This document shows, in pieces, positions 42,626-51,919 of a stretch of DNA of 64,000 nt. The position numbers and the translations under genes are program-made. Position 1 is the stretch's first letter. Every line of letters starts with the position of its first letter. Source of the stretch: Serratia proteamaculans_D (lineage in GTDB: Bacteria > Pseudomonadota > Gammaproteobacteria > Enterobacterales > Enterobacteriaceae); assembly GCF_049959315.1 (NCBI RefSeq), contig NZ_CP188201.1; one strand, 5' to 3'. The notes beneath the pieces are model-generated. The model ran no database searches, had not been told where the DNA came from, and saw only the letters and a list, made by a program, of their open reading frames with translations.

Positions 42626-43051
42626 TTAACGTGAGCAGATTTCGCTCTCATTAAAGAAATACGCGATTTCGCGCTGTGCAGATTCTACTGCGTCAGAACC
42701 GTGTACGGCGTTGGCAGTGAAGCTGTCCGCGTAGTCAGCACGCAGGGTACCGGCCAGTGCGTTGTCCGGGTTGGTCGCGCCCATGATGTCACGGTTACGC
42801 TGTACGGCGTTTTCTGCTTCCAGAACCTGAACCACGATCGGGCCAGAGGTCATGAACTCAACCAGGCCATCGAAGAATGGGCGGCCTTTGTGCTCAGCGT
42901 AGAAGCCTTCGGCTTGTTCGCGAGTCAGACGCAGCATTTTGGATGCGATGATTTTGAAACCGGCACGCTCAAAGCGAGCATAGATTGCGCCGATGTCGTT
43001 GTTAGCTACAGCGTTTGGTTTAATGATGGAAAAGGTACGTTCTACGGTCAT
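42626..43051 (-). CDS. ndk: Nucleoside diphosphate kinase
   Basis: A 141-residue NDP kinase that balances NTP pools by phosphate transfer through a histidine. Motifs: TFSIIKPNAV at the N-terminus, MGATNPDNALAGTLRADY, and the active-site His in NAVHGSDAVESAQRE (His117/118). Full length. Preceded by a probable promoter at 43122-43150 and a leader hairpin; followed directly by an ERIC repeat. Confidence 0.98.
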   Translation of the reverse strand: MTVERTFSIIKPNAVANNDIGAIYARFERAGFKIIASKMLRLTREQAEGFYAEHKGRPFFDGLVEFMTSGPIVVQVLEAENAVQRNRDIMGATNPDNALAGTLRADYADSFTANAVHGSDAVESAQREIAYFFNESEICSR

Positions 43052-43070
43052 GATGGCCTCTGTATAACTT

Positions 43071-43105
43071 CCAAAACAGGCCGGTCTGCAAACAGGGTGC
43101 CGGCC
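43071..43105 (-). terminator. Hairpin plus U tract in the ndk leader
   Basis: On the minus strand GGCCGG pairs with CCGGCC around a 15-base loop, followed by TGTTTTGG, about 20 bases before the ndk start and downstream of the apparent promoter. It could act as an attenuator or as the pbpC terminator. Confidence 0.5.
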
Positions 43106-43121
43106 TTCTCAAGTGGCGCAG

Positions 43122-43150
43122 ATTATATGTGTGCTGCCAACGCTTGCCTA
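43122..43150 (-). promoter_or_regulatory. Candidate ndk promoter
   Basis: TAGGCA (-35) and TATAAT (-10) are separated by 17 bases on the minus strand, 71 bases upstream of ndk. Confidence 0.6.
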
Positions 43151-43232
43151 CGGGAAAATCAACATTTCATTAAAAAATCATTATCTTTATTCTTCACTTT
43201 GTGGCCCAGAGCACAGGTTATGAAAACTTGGC

Positions 43233-45557
43233 TTAATCGAGGCTAAATTCGCGCAATGCCACCTGACCACTCTCATCGAGCACGCTGAGCTGATAGCGAC
43301 CAGGTTGGGTCAGCGTCTGCAGCAGCGACTCCCCTTCCCCCACCAACTGGCCATTGAGGAACCACCAGCGCTGTCCGCCGCCGCCCTGGGCGCTGACCCG
43401 CAAATCCAACGTATTGTTGCCCGTTAGGCGACGCAGTATCGCGCCGTCACGCACGCCCAGCATTAACAAAGGCGGGGCTTCTTGCTGCTGCAACGGCGGA
43501 CACTGCGGATCAATAGCCGGCATGCGCTGGGCGCGACGCTCCGCCGGAGGCAACCAGGGCTCTAGCGGCGTAGGCCACAGTGCCAGCCGACGCGGCGTCG
43601 CCCCTCGGCAATCCGCGGCCACCCGCAATCCACGCGCGTTCAACCAGATGAGCGGCTGACTGCCCAGCACGCTTTCCTGCCCCGGCGCGGGCAGCGTTGG
43701 CGGGAGAGTCCCGTCGAGAGTCCAGCTCAGACGTCGTTGGCGGCAATTGCTGTCCCCGGCGGACAGTGGCTGACCGCCCGGCCAGCAAATCACAGCACGG
43801 CTGACGCTGGCAGGGCGCGGATCGGCCGGAATGCCTTCACCACGCTGGCGTAAAGAGGTCAGCAGCAGATTATTGACCTGGTTTAGCAGAGGCACCGCCG
43901 TGGCGAAGCCGAATTGCCCGGCCACCGGGGTACCGTCCGGTCGCCCCACCCAAATGCCTATTGTATAGCGCGCATTAACGCCGATGGCCCAGGCGTCGCG
44001 GTAGCCGTAACTGGTGCCGGTCTTCCACGCCAGCGGCACGCTGGCAGGTAACGCGTCATCCGGCAATGGGCGTGCCTCACCTGCCAGTATTCGCCGCACA
44101 ATCCAGGCGGCGCCCGGCGACATTAACTGGCGATCGTAAATTCCTTGCTGAGGCGTAAAGCGCAGCGGTGACACCCGGCCCTGACGAGCCAGCGCGCTAA
44201 AGCCAGCCACCAACTGATCCAGCCGGGCACCGGCCCCGCCCAGGATCAGCGCCAGGCTGGGTTCGGCGTGCGCCGGCAGTCGCAGTTCAACCCCCACGTT
44301 ACGCAAATTGGCGGCAAAGCGCTTCGGCCCGTAGGCTTCCAGTAGTTGTACCGCCGGTAAATTAAGCGAACGTGACAACGCTTCACTGGCGCTGACCGGG
44401 CCGTGGAAACCGGTATCAAAATTACCGGGCCGATAATCCCCAAAACGGCGCGGTACGTCCTGCAACAGCGATTCGGCGTGGATCAGGCCGTCGTCCAGCG
44501 CCAGGCCATACAAAAAGGGTTTTAGCGTCGAGCCCGGCGACCGCCAGGCGGCCACCATGTCGACGTGGCCAAAACGGCTGTTATCGTTCAGATCCAGCGA
44601 GCCCAGGTAGGCGCGTACTTTCATATTGGTGTGGTCAACCACCAATACGCCGACCGAGGTTTTTTCCGGCAGTTGGCTCTTCCAGCCGCGGGCCAGTTCT
44701 TCCAGCCGCCGTTGCAAGGTGGCGTCCAGCGTGGTGGTCACCACCTGGCTACGATTGCCCTGAGTCATCCGTCTCGCCAGTAACGGGGCCAACTGCGGTA
44801 CCTGGCGCGGAGCCAACCACAAAGCTTCCTGACGGATTTCCGCCACCTGCTGCGCTGGCCAAACCTGATAATACGCCAGGCGTTCCAGCACCTTGTCACG
44901 CGCAGCCTGCGCCCGTTCCGGATAGCGGTCCGGCCGCAAACGGCTGGGAGCCTGCGGCAACACCGCCAGTAACGCCGCCTCGCCACGCGTCAGCGCCGAA
45001 GGCGGTTTGCCCAAATAAGTCCAGCTGGCCGCGCCAATGCCCTGTAGCGTGCCGCCGTAAGGTGCCCGGTTAAGGTAGATTTCAAGGATCTGATCCTTCG
45101 ACAGATGCCATTCCAACTGGGCGGTACGCCACACCTGTCGTAACTTGCCGCCCAGCGTACGCGGATGGGGATCAATCAGGCGCGCTACCTGCATTGACAG
45201 CGTGCTGCCACCGGAAACGATCTGCCCGTTGCGCAGGTCCTGCCAGGCGGCACGGGCCAGCGACAATGGATTGATACCGGGATGCCGATAAAACCAGCGG
45301 TCTTCATAGGTCAGCAGCGCCTGCAAATAATAGGGCGAGACCTGCTGCAGACTGACCGGATAGCGCCATACGCCGTCACTGTCTGCATAGCGCCACAGCG
45401 GGGTGCCGTCTTCCGCCACCACCACCCGTGCCATCTCGGCATCTTTCAGCGGTAACGGCCACAGTCGATCCGCCAACCACAACAAAGCGGGCGGCAGCAA
45501 AATCGCCAGCAGCCAGAGGGCTGCCCGGCGACGCAAATGGGTGAGAAGTCGATTCAT
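43233..45557 (-). CDS. pbpC: Penicillin-binding protein 1C
   Basis: A 774-residue bifunctional peptidoglycan synthase. Start ATG at 45557 (MNRLLTHLRR); an upstream GTG would add ten residues. One N-terminal membrane helix (about 12-35), a GT51 glycosyltransferase domain (YEDRWFYRHPG, GGSTLSMQVARL), a transpeptidase domain with SPGSTLKPF (SxxK serine) and WKTGTSYGYRDA (KTG), and the C-terminal BiPBP_C domain (about 690-774). PBP1C is typically next to the alpha-2-macroglobulin gene yfhM, as here, 61 bases away. Confidence 0.96.
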   Translation of the reverse strand: MNRLLTHLRRRAALWLLAILLPPALLWLADRLWPLPLKDAEMARVVVAEDGTPLWRYADSDGVWRYPVSLQQVSPYYLQALLTYEDRWFYRHPGINPLSLARAAWQDLRNGQIVSGGSTLSMQVARLIDPHPRTLGGKLRQVWRTAQLEWHLSKDQILEIYLNRAPYGGTLQGIGAASWTYLGKPPSALTRGEAALLAVLPQAPSRLRPDRYPERAQAARDKVLERLAYYQVWPAQQVAEIRQEALWLAPRQVPQLAPLLARRMTQGNRSQVVTTTLDATLQRRLEELARGWKSQLPEKTSVGVLVVDHTNMKVRAYLGSLDLNDNSRFGHVDMVAAWRSPGSTLKPFLYGLALDDGLIHAESLLQDVPRRFGDYRPGNFDTGFHGPVSASEALSRSLNLPAVQLLEAYGPKRFAANLRNVGVELRLPAHAEPSLALILGGAGARLDQLVAGFSALARQGRVSPLRFTPQQGIYDRQLMSPGAAWIVRRILAGEARPLPDDALPASVPLAWKTGTSYGYRDAWAIGVNARYTIGIWVGRPDGTPVAGQFGFATAVPLLNQVNNLLLTSLRQRGEGIPADPRPASVSRAVICWPGGQPLSAGDSNCRQRRLSWTLDGTLPPTLPAPGQESVLGSQPLIWLNARGLRVAADCRGATPRRLALWPTPLEPWLPPAERRAQRMPAIDPQCPPLQQQEAPPLLMLGVRDGAILRRLTGNNTLDLRVSAQGGGGQRWWFLNGQLVGEGESLLQTLTQPGRYQLSVLDESGQVALREFSLD

Positions 45558-45618
45558 CAGGAAGGTATCACTCCCTTGCCCCGCCACCGGCTAAATCACC
45601 GGGGCGAGGCAAGGAAGA

Positions 45619-48600
45619 TCATTTGGCAATTTCAAGACGCTGTGGTGTCGCGCCCAGCGCACGCCAGGCAGGCACATACATCGACTCTACCTGCGGTGCC
45701 GGAACCAGATAAGTGCCCGGCGTCACGGCCCGTGCCAGATACAGCAGCGTGGTATGACGGTAGCCGTCGATATTCACCGCAGCCACATAGCGATCATCAC
45801 GGAACTCCTGATGTTTGATGTCGGCCTGCTGCATGTCCTGCAGCAGTTCGGTCACGCTGCTGGCGCTTTCGCCCAGACTGGCACTGCTATCCCCCAGATT
45901 CTGGTTCTCCAGTTCCAGCCCGGCCGGCAGCAGATCCACCACCAGCGCGTCCGGCACCTGGTTATCGGCCCAGACATCCAGGTGCACCAGGATCAGCTGG
46001 CCGCTTTTCAGTTGGGTCAGATCCACGGATTTGCCGTCCAGCCCCAGGAATTCGCGGCGGATATTCAACACGTTGCTCTGCGGTTGCGGCGCCTGTTGCG
46101 GATAACCGACCAAATCGACCCGGCTGTACAGCGTACCGCTGCCGGTATTGGTGAGCTGCAACCCGGTAGCCAACTGTTCAGCGGACAGGTTTTGCGTCAG
46201 CGCCTGGCTGCCGGACAGGGTCTTGCCCTGCGCCGTTTGTGCCTGCCATGGCGTTTCCGCACTGCCAATCAGATTGCGCGTCGCCAGGAACAGGGCATTG
46301 CTCTCCTGCGTAGACAGATAACGCTCGCCGTTGAGACGTTCAGATAGCGTCAGCAAGCGTTGGTCACGCTCGGCCGGCAACAGGTTATTTTCGGTCAGCA
46401 GCGCCAGGATCATCGCGTCATCACGCAGCGGGCTACCGTAATCTTCCAGCCAGTAATCCTTGGCATTGCGCTGCGTTGCCAACCCTTGCTCAATAGCCTG
46501 GTTGGCACGCGGCATATCGCCCATCAGCTTCAGCGCCACGCCAAGCTGCACCAGCGGCAGGCCAGAACGAGCATCGGCACGGCGCTCAAACAGCTGTCGC
46601 AATGCCCCGAGCGGTGCCTGTTGCTGACGTGCCAACACCAGGCCGGCATAAGCCTGCACCGCAAAGCGGGTGTGGTCAGGATATTGGGTGGAAGCAACGT
46701 CAATCTGGCTGCGGTCCTGCAAATAGCGCTGCAGACGATTGTTGGCCGCCGTCAGCGCATCAGTCGGGACGCTGTAGTTCTGTTCACTGGCACGGAACAG
46801 GAAGTCGGTCGCGTAGGCCGTCAGCCAGAACTCTTCCTGACTGTCGCGACTCCACAGACCAAAACCGCCGTTATAGCGCTGCATGCTGAGCAGGTGCTCG
46901 ATGCCTACGTCGATACTGCTGCGGCGGCTTTCATCACTGCCGGATTTGATCCCGAGCGCACTGAGCTGCGCCCGGTTGGTATACAGCGACGGATAAAGCC
47001 CGCTGGTCGTCTGCTCCAGGCAGCCGTAAGGATAGGCATAAAGTTCGCTGATATAGCGCGCCAGGTTGATTGGCGGACGGCTGGTCAACAGCAGTTGCCC
47101 TTCGGTCGTCGCCTGCACCAGCCCGGCGGCGGCATCTGTCGGCAGGCCCCAGCTTTCACCGGCGTGGATCACGCTGGCGAACTGGCGGGTCTGCGCCGGA
47201 TAGGCCGGCCTTACGCCAATCTTCCAACTGTGCTGATAGTCCTTGAGGGTTTCCCCCGGTAGCACCAGACCGCTGAGGGTCAGCGCAACCTCGCCCTGAC
47301 CAAAGCCCGCCAGCGCCTGCACCGGAATTTGTAGCGTGGTACGTTCGCCGTTGGCCAGGCTGACCTGTTGTTCGGCAACCCCCTGCAGCGCCACTAACCC
47401 GCTGGAAGCCAGTTTCACGGTTAATGTCTGCGGCTGACCCGACAGGTTGCTGACATCCAGCGCCAATTGGGTGCTATCGCCACCGGCCAGGAAGCGCGGT
47501 GTCGCCAACTCTGCCACCACCGGTGCGGCCACCACGGTCTTGCCTTCCGCCTTGCCGAAGTCCTCATCGCTCCACGCCTGTGCCATCAGACGCAGTTCAC
47601 CGTTGAAGTCAGGAATGGCAATCTGAATTTCGCCTTCGCCGTTGGCATCCAGCTTAACCGGCTGCGCCTGCTGGGCAACAATGGTGACTGCGGTGATCGG
47701 CTTTTTACCGCCGCGTGACAACGCATCTTCGTCATCGCCGTCGCCGCCGTAGCGCAGGTTTGCCAAACGCCCTTTACCTTCAATCAGTTGACCATAAACA
47801 TCGTACTGATCGGCGCTGTAACGCTTGCGGCCAAAGAAGGCCTGATACGGATCCGGCGTCGTGTAATTGGTAATATTGAGGATGCCGCTATCCACCGCGG
47901 AAAGCAGCACGTTGATTTGCTGTGGCGGTTTACCGCTGCTGTGGCCGGCCTTCACTTTCACCGTCAGCATTTGGTTCGGCCGCATACGCTGCGGCGCGTC
48001 CAGCTGCAGTGCCAGTTTGCGCCCTTCATCCACCAGCGGCAGATGCAACAGCCCCACCGCCCGTTTCGGCGTCGACTGCTGTTGCTTGTCACCCGGGCGG
48101 ATCACCAATGCGCTGAGGTACAGATCGTGGCGTTTCCACTCCTGATTGATAGGCACTTCAACATCAACGCCCTTGGCCGGTACGTCCAGCTCTTGCCACC
48201 ATAGCGGACCGTCGCTGGATTCCACCAGCAGGTAGCCCTTGCCGGCGGCCGGTGCTTCGATATGCAGCTTCACTTTCTCACCCGGCTGGTAGGCCGGTTT
48301 GTCCAGCTTCAGCTTCACCTGATCCGGACGTACCGCCCCGCTGCCGTTAGTGTTGTCCTGCCAGCTGTAACCGGCCCAAAAACGCAGGCTGCTGATCAGA
48401 TTGCTCTGCGGATCCACTACCTCGATGCGATACGCGCCCCACTCCACCGGGAAACTCACCTTGGCGCTGCCGTTGGCAGCGATATCGATAGTCTGTTCCG
48501 CCAGTGGCAGATCTTTTTTGTCGTATAACGACTGCCAGCCTTCGCCTTCTGACCACTGCCAGTAGTAGTCGCGACGCTCACGCACCAGACGGGCCTTCAG

Positions 48601-50610
48601 CCCGCTGACGGCCCGTTTTTCACCGGCGGCATTGGCGTAGACAATATCAAACCCGGCCTGGGTGTTTTCATCCACCACCGGCTGGGCCTGGTAGCTGTTG
48701 CTGCGATAATCATAAATCTGTTGTTTGTTGAACAAGGGGCGAATGCCGGGCAGCGCATCGGCAGGCCAGATAGCCTGTTCGGCGCGGCGCGTCACCGGGC
48801 GGCCACCGGACTCCAGCAGGCTGGCCTGCAGAATAGCCTTCAGTGGGGATTTCACTTCTGCCCAGTTGCTGTCCACCGCGACCTGCGCCTTACCGGCGTT
48901 ATCCAGCGCCTGATCGAATTCATCCATATTGCGCGACAGGCTTTCTTCCGTTACCGAACCAAACTCATAGCCCGGCAGGCTGCTGACCGCCTCACGCTGA
49001 GGCCGTAGGAACACCTGCCCCTGCAGACGGTTACCCGAGGCTGGGGCACCGTAGAGGTAGCGGCCGCTGACGTCGAACACCAGTTGTGCATCAGGGCGCA
49101 GCGGGGTTTTCTCGGCGGTAATATCGAGCGCCATGCGTTCCGGCAGGAAATCCTCGACCTTGAAGCTATAAAGCCGCGGCTGGTTATCGCCCAGATTGAA
49201 ACGTAGCGACCAGTTACCGGTCGGCCCGCCTTCAGGGATTTGATACTGATATTGATACAACCCGTCCTGCGGCTGCCAGACAAAGCTGCGCGCCACCTGA
49301 TCGTCCGGTTTGACGATATCCACCTTCACCGGCTGGGCCGGCAGCGGTTTGCCGTCGGCGTCACGCAGCAGACCATTAACGATCAGCGTTTCACCTGGAC
49401 GGTAAAGATCACGCGGGCCGAAGGCGAAGAATTGCTTGCTGTAGCCTTCCGGCCCGGCAATATCGAACTCAGCCAAGTCCAGCGCCGGCGTCGACAGATC
49501 GATCATGCTGGTCTGGCCCTGTTGGGTAGCCAGCAACAACCGCGCCTTGGCGTTTTTCACCAACTGGGCGTGCCCTTGCTTATCGGTGGTGCCCTGGGTC
49601 AGCGTTTGACCTTTTTCATCCAGCAGGCGCAGTTCAACCGCGCCCAATGCCGCGCCGCCATCCAGAGCCTGGGTAAACACGTCCAGACGGTCGTGATAGC
49701 TGTGCAGCGAGACGCCGATATCACTGAGGGTGAACAGGGTCGCCGGGTTGGTATAACCGTAATGCCCGGCCTGTTGCATTACCGCCAGGTAGACTCCCGG
49801 CTGCTGCAAGGCTTCGATGCCACTCAGTGGCAACAGCAGGCGTTCGCGGGTATTGCGCTGCGGGTTGAGATCGAAGCGGCCGCTGTAGACCAGATCGGCC
49901 ATTTTCAGCAGTTCTTCCGACTCCCAGCTGGAGAGAGAATTGCGGTATTCCCAGTTGGCCAGGAATGCCGGTAAGGCATCGGCCTTCACCCGGAAGAAGT
50001 TAACGTCGACGTTATCGACGTTTAACGCCATCACCGGCAGCCCCTGCGCCAGCTTGGTCGGCAGCAGCGAGCCTTTGCCGGCAAAGCCGACGCTCGGTTT
50101 GATGTCGCGGATGGTAATAGTCTGTTCTTGCTGTTTGCCCAGTTCGGCACCGTTGACCGCTTTCAGGCCGCCCTCGAGGGTCAGTACCAGCTTGCGATTG
50201 GGCTGCAGATGACGCAACCGCAGTTCCATCAGATTATCGGACAGCTCCCAGGCACCGTCGATTTTACCGCTAACGCTGTCGACCAGATGCGCTCGCGCGG
50301 CGAAATCCTGGCTCGGATCCAGCGGCAAAGAAAACGTCAGCACCATGGCACTGGCGCCGTCGAGTTGCAGTTCGGAGGCATCAAGCAGCGTCAGCGGCTT
50401 ACCGGCGTCGCGTTTCGCCAATGCCGCCAACGCGGCGGCGTCCGGTCGTTTGGCCTGCGTGACGCTACTCGCCTGTGCATCAGCCTGCGCTGCGGTTGGT
50501 TTTTTTGCGCCATCATCACAGGCGGCCAGCAGCAGCAGGCCCCCCGCCAATGCGATCCCCTGACAAAGCTTCTTGCCTGATGCAAATGCCCCTGAACGGC
50601 ATGGTTTCAT
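45619..50610 (-). CDS. yfhM: Alpha-2-macroglobulin family lipoprotein
   Basis: A 1663-residue bacterial alpha-2-macroglobulin (ECAM type), lipidated via LLAAC near residue 30, so anchored at the periplasmic face of the membrane. The thioester motif is CLEQ with Cys1197 in GCLEQTTSGLYPS, and macroglobulin-like domains with a bait region precede it. It traps attacking proteases and works with PBP1C in periplasmic defence and wall repair. Pair order yfhM-pbpC matches E. coli. Confidence 0.95.
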   Translation of the reverse strand: MKPCRSGAFASGKKLCQGIALAGGLLLLAACDDGAKKPTAAQADAQASSVTQAKRPDAAALAALAKRDAGKPLTLLDASELQLDGASAMVLTFSLPLDPSQDFAARAHLVDSVSGKIDGAWELSDNLMELRLRHLQPNRKLVLTLEGGLKAVNGAELGKQQEQTITIRDIKPSVGFAGKGSLLPTKLAQGLPVMALNVDNVDVNFFRVKADALPAFLANWEYRNSLSSWESEELLKMADLVYSGRFDLNPQRNTRERLLLPLSGIEALQQPGVYLAVMQQAGHYGYTNPATLFTLSDIGVSLHSYHDRLDVFTQALDGGAALGAVELRLLDEKGQTLTQGTTDKQGHAQLVKNAKARLLLATQQGQTSMIDLSTPALDLAEFDIAGPEGYSKQFFAFGPRDLYRPGETLIVNGLLRDADGKPLPAQPVKVDIVKPDDQVARSFVWQPQDGLYQYQYQIPEGGPTGNWSLRFNLGDNQPRLYSFKVEDFLPERMALDITAEKTPLRPDAQLVFDVSGRYLYGAPASGNRLQGQVFLRPQREAVSSLPGYEFGSVTEESLSRNMDEFDQALDNAGKAQVAVDSNWAEVKSPLKAILQASLLESGGRPVTRRAEQAIWPADALPGIRPLFNKQQIYDYRSNSYQAQPVVDENTQAGFDIVYANAAGEKRAVSGLKARLVRERRDYYWQWSEGEGWQSLYDKKDLPLAEQTIDIAANGSAKVSFPVEWGAYRIEVVDPQSNLISSLRFWAGYSWQDNTNGSGAVRPDQVKLKLDKPAYQPGEKVKLHIEAPAAGKGYLLVESSDGPLWWQELDVPAKGVDVEVPINQEWKRHDLYLSALVIRPGDKQQQSTPKRAVGLLHLPLVDEGRKLALQLDAPQRMRPNQMLTVKVKAGHSSGKPPQQINVLLSAVDSGILNITNYTTPDPYQAFFGRKRYSADQYDVYGQLIEGKGRLANLRYGGDGDDEDALSRGGKKPITAVTIVAQQAQPVKLDANGEGEIQIAIPDFNGELRLMAQAWSDEDFGKAEGKTVVAAPVVAELATPRFLAGGDSTQLALDVSNLSGQPQTLTVKLASSGLVALQGVAEQQVSLANGERTTLQIPVQALAGFGQGEVALTLSGLVLPGETLKDYQHSWKIGVRPAYPAQTRQFASVIHAGESWGLPTDAAAGLVQATTEGQLLLTSRPPINLARYISELYAYPYGCLEQTTSGLYPSLYTNRAQLSALGIKSGSDESRRSSIDVGIEHLLSMQRYNGGFGLWSRDSQEEFWLTAYATDFLFRASEQNYSVPTDALTAANNRLQRYLQDRSQIDVASTQYPDHTRFAVQAYAGLVLARQQQAPLGALRQLFERRADARSGLPLVQLGVALKLMGDMPRANQAIEQGLATQRNAKDYWLEDYGSPLRDDAMILALLTENNLLPAERDQRLLTLSERLNGERYLSTQESNALFLATRNLIGSAETPWQAQTAQGKTLSGSQALTQNLSAEQLATGLQLTNTGSGTLYSRVDLVGYPQQAPQPQSNVLNIRREFLGLDGKSVDLTQLKSGQLILVHLDVWADNQVPDALVVDLLPAGLELENQNLGDSSASLGESASSVTELLQDMQQADIKHQEFRDDRYVAAVNIDGYRHTTLLYLARAVTPGTYLVPAPQVESMYVPAWRALGATPQRLEIAK

Positions 50611-50758
50611 CGTTTAACTCCCTGGCAGCCTTTACGCAACGACACCCGTCGGCGCAATATCCGAATATGGATGAATAATAGCAGCGCTGTTAGCATCAGA
50701 CCCAGCTCAATTTTTCCCTTCAACAGAAAGGGTAACCCAGCCTGAAGCAGGAAATGAT

Positions 50759-51796
50759 ATGGCCACAATGAAAGATGTTGCCCGCCGGGCTGGCGTATCG
50801 ACGGCAACCGTCAGCCGGGTGATCAACAGCACCGCCTATGTGGAGCCGGTCACCCGCGAACGGGTTGAAAAAGCCATGCGCGAGTTTAACTATCACCGCA
50901 ATGCCGCCGCGCTGGCCCTGGCGAAAAGAAGCGGCAATATGCTGGGGCTGTTGACCGGTAATCTCGACGACCCTTTTTTCTCGCGTCTGGCACGGGGAGT
51001 CGAAGATGTCACGCGCAAAGGTGGCGTAAAATTAATGGTTTGCAGCGGAGGCCATCAGGCAGAACTGGAGAAGAACGGCCTCGATTTTCTGATCAATCAG
51101 GGCTGCGAAGCCATCGTCGCCCACGTGACCCGAATGAGCGATGCCGACGTATTACGCTACGCCGCCCATACCCCGGCGATGGTGGTGATCAATCGCTATT
51201 TGCCTGCCATCGCCAACCGCTGCATCTGGCTGGACAACGTCAGCGCCTCTCGGGCCGCCACCCAGATGCTGATTCGGCACGGGCACCGGAATATCGCCTG
51301 TATCACCACAGACTTGCCCATCGATGACAGAAAACAGCGTCTGGAAGGCTACCGCAGTGCCATGAATGATGCCGGGATCTCGGTGCCGGGTAGCTGGATC
51401 ATCAGCGTCCCCTTCAATGAACAAGGGGGCGAATTAGCGGCAGAAAGGATCCTGGCAAGCGATCACCCTTTTACCGCCGCACTGACGTTCAATGACGTGA
51501 TGGCCGCCGGTATGATGCGAACCTTTCGCCAGCGGCAGATAAAACTGCCGGAGGATATCTCGATTGTCGGCTTTGATGACGTGGCCCTGGCAAAATATCT
51601 CCACCCGGCATTGACCACCGTGCATTATCCGGTTGAGAAAATGGCACGCCGCGCGGCTACTTTGGCGCTGCAATTGAACTCTGCTGCCACTGTAGCACCG
51701 CAGAATAATATGTTTTCCGCTGAATTGATCCTGCGAGACTCGGTCGCCTCCCTCGAGAAAAACACCCCAAATAAAGAAAACAAGCCTGAAAAATGA
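50759..51796 (+). CDS. LacI/GalR-family transcriptional regulator
   Basis: A 345-residue LacI/GalR regulator: helix-turn-helix MKDVARRAGVSTATVSRVIN at 4-23, hinge (NAAALALAKRSG), and effector domain (about 60-330) with GFDDVALAKYLHPALTTVHYP near the end. A basic, Asn-rich C-terminal tail follows. It is followed by an antiporter gene with two LacI-type operators between, so those genes are its likely targets. The inducer is unknown. A GGAAATGAT site precedes the ATG. Confidence 0.92.
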   Translation: MATMKDVARRAGVSTATVSRVINSTAYVEPVTRERVEKAMREFNYHRNAAALALAKRSGNMLGLLTGNLDDPFFSRLARGVEDVTRKGGVKLMVCSGGHQAELEKNGLDFLINQGCEAIVAHVTRMSDADVLRYAAHTPAMVVINRYLPAIANRCIWLDNVSASRAATQMLIRHGHRNIACITTDLPIDDRKQRLEGYRSAMNDAGISVPGSWIISVPFNEQGGELAAERILASDHPFTAALTFNDVMAAGMMRTFRQRQIKLPEDISIVGFDDVALAKYLHPALTTVHYPVEKMARRAATLALQLNSAATVAPQNNMFSAELILRDSVASLEKNTPNKENKPEK

Positions 51797-51822
51797 GAGG
51801 CGACGCACACAACACCTACTCA

Positions 51823-51836
51823 TGAAACCGATTACA
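51823..51836. promoter_or_regulatory. LacI/GalR-type operator 1
   Basis: TGAAACCGATTACA matches the LacI/GalR-family pattern TG-N-AA-N-CG-N-TT-N-CA at every fixed position. Lies 84 bases upstream of the antiporter start. Confidence 0.75.
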
Positions 51837-51864
51837 TGGACAGTTGCCCACGCTCACATCTCAA

Positions 51865-51878
51865 TCAAAACGATTTCA
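51865..51878. promoter_or_regulatory. LacI/GalR-type operator 2
   Basis: TCAAAACGATTTCA matches the same pattern with one mismatch. Its centre is 42 bases from that of operator 1, four helical turns, so two dimers would lie on the same DNA face. Confidence 0.65.
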
Positions 51879-51919
51879 TTAGGCTGACGTCACACCCTCA
51901 TCCTTAACCGGAGTTGTTA

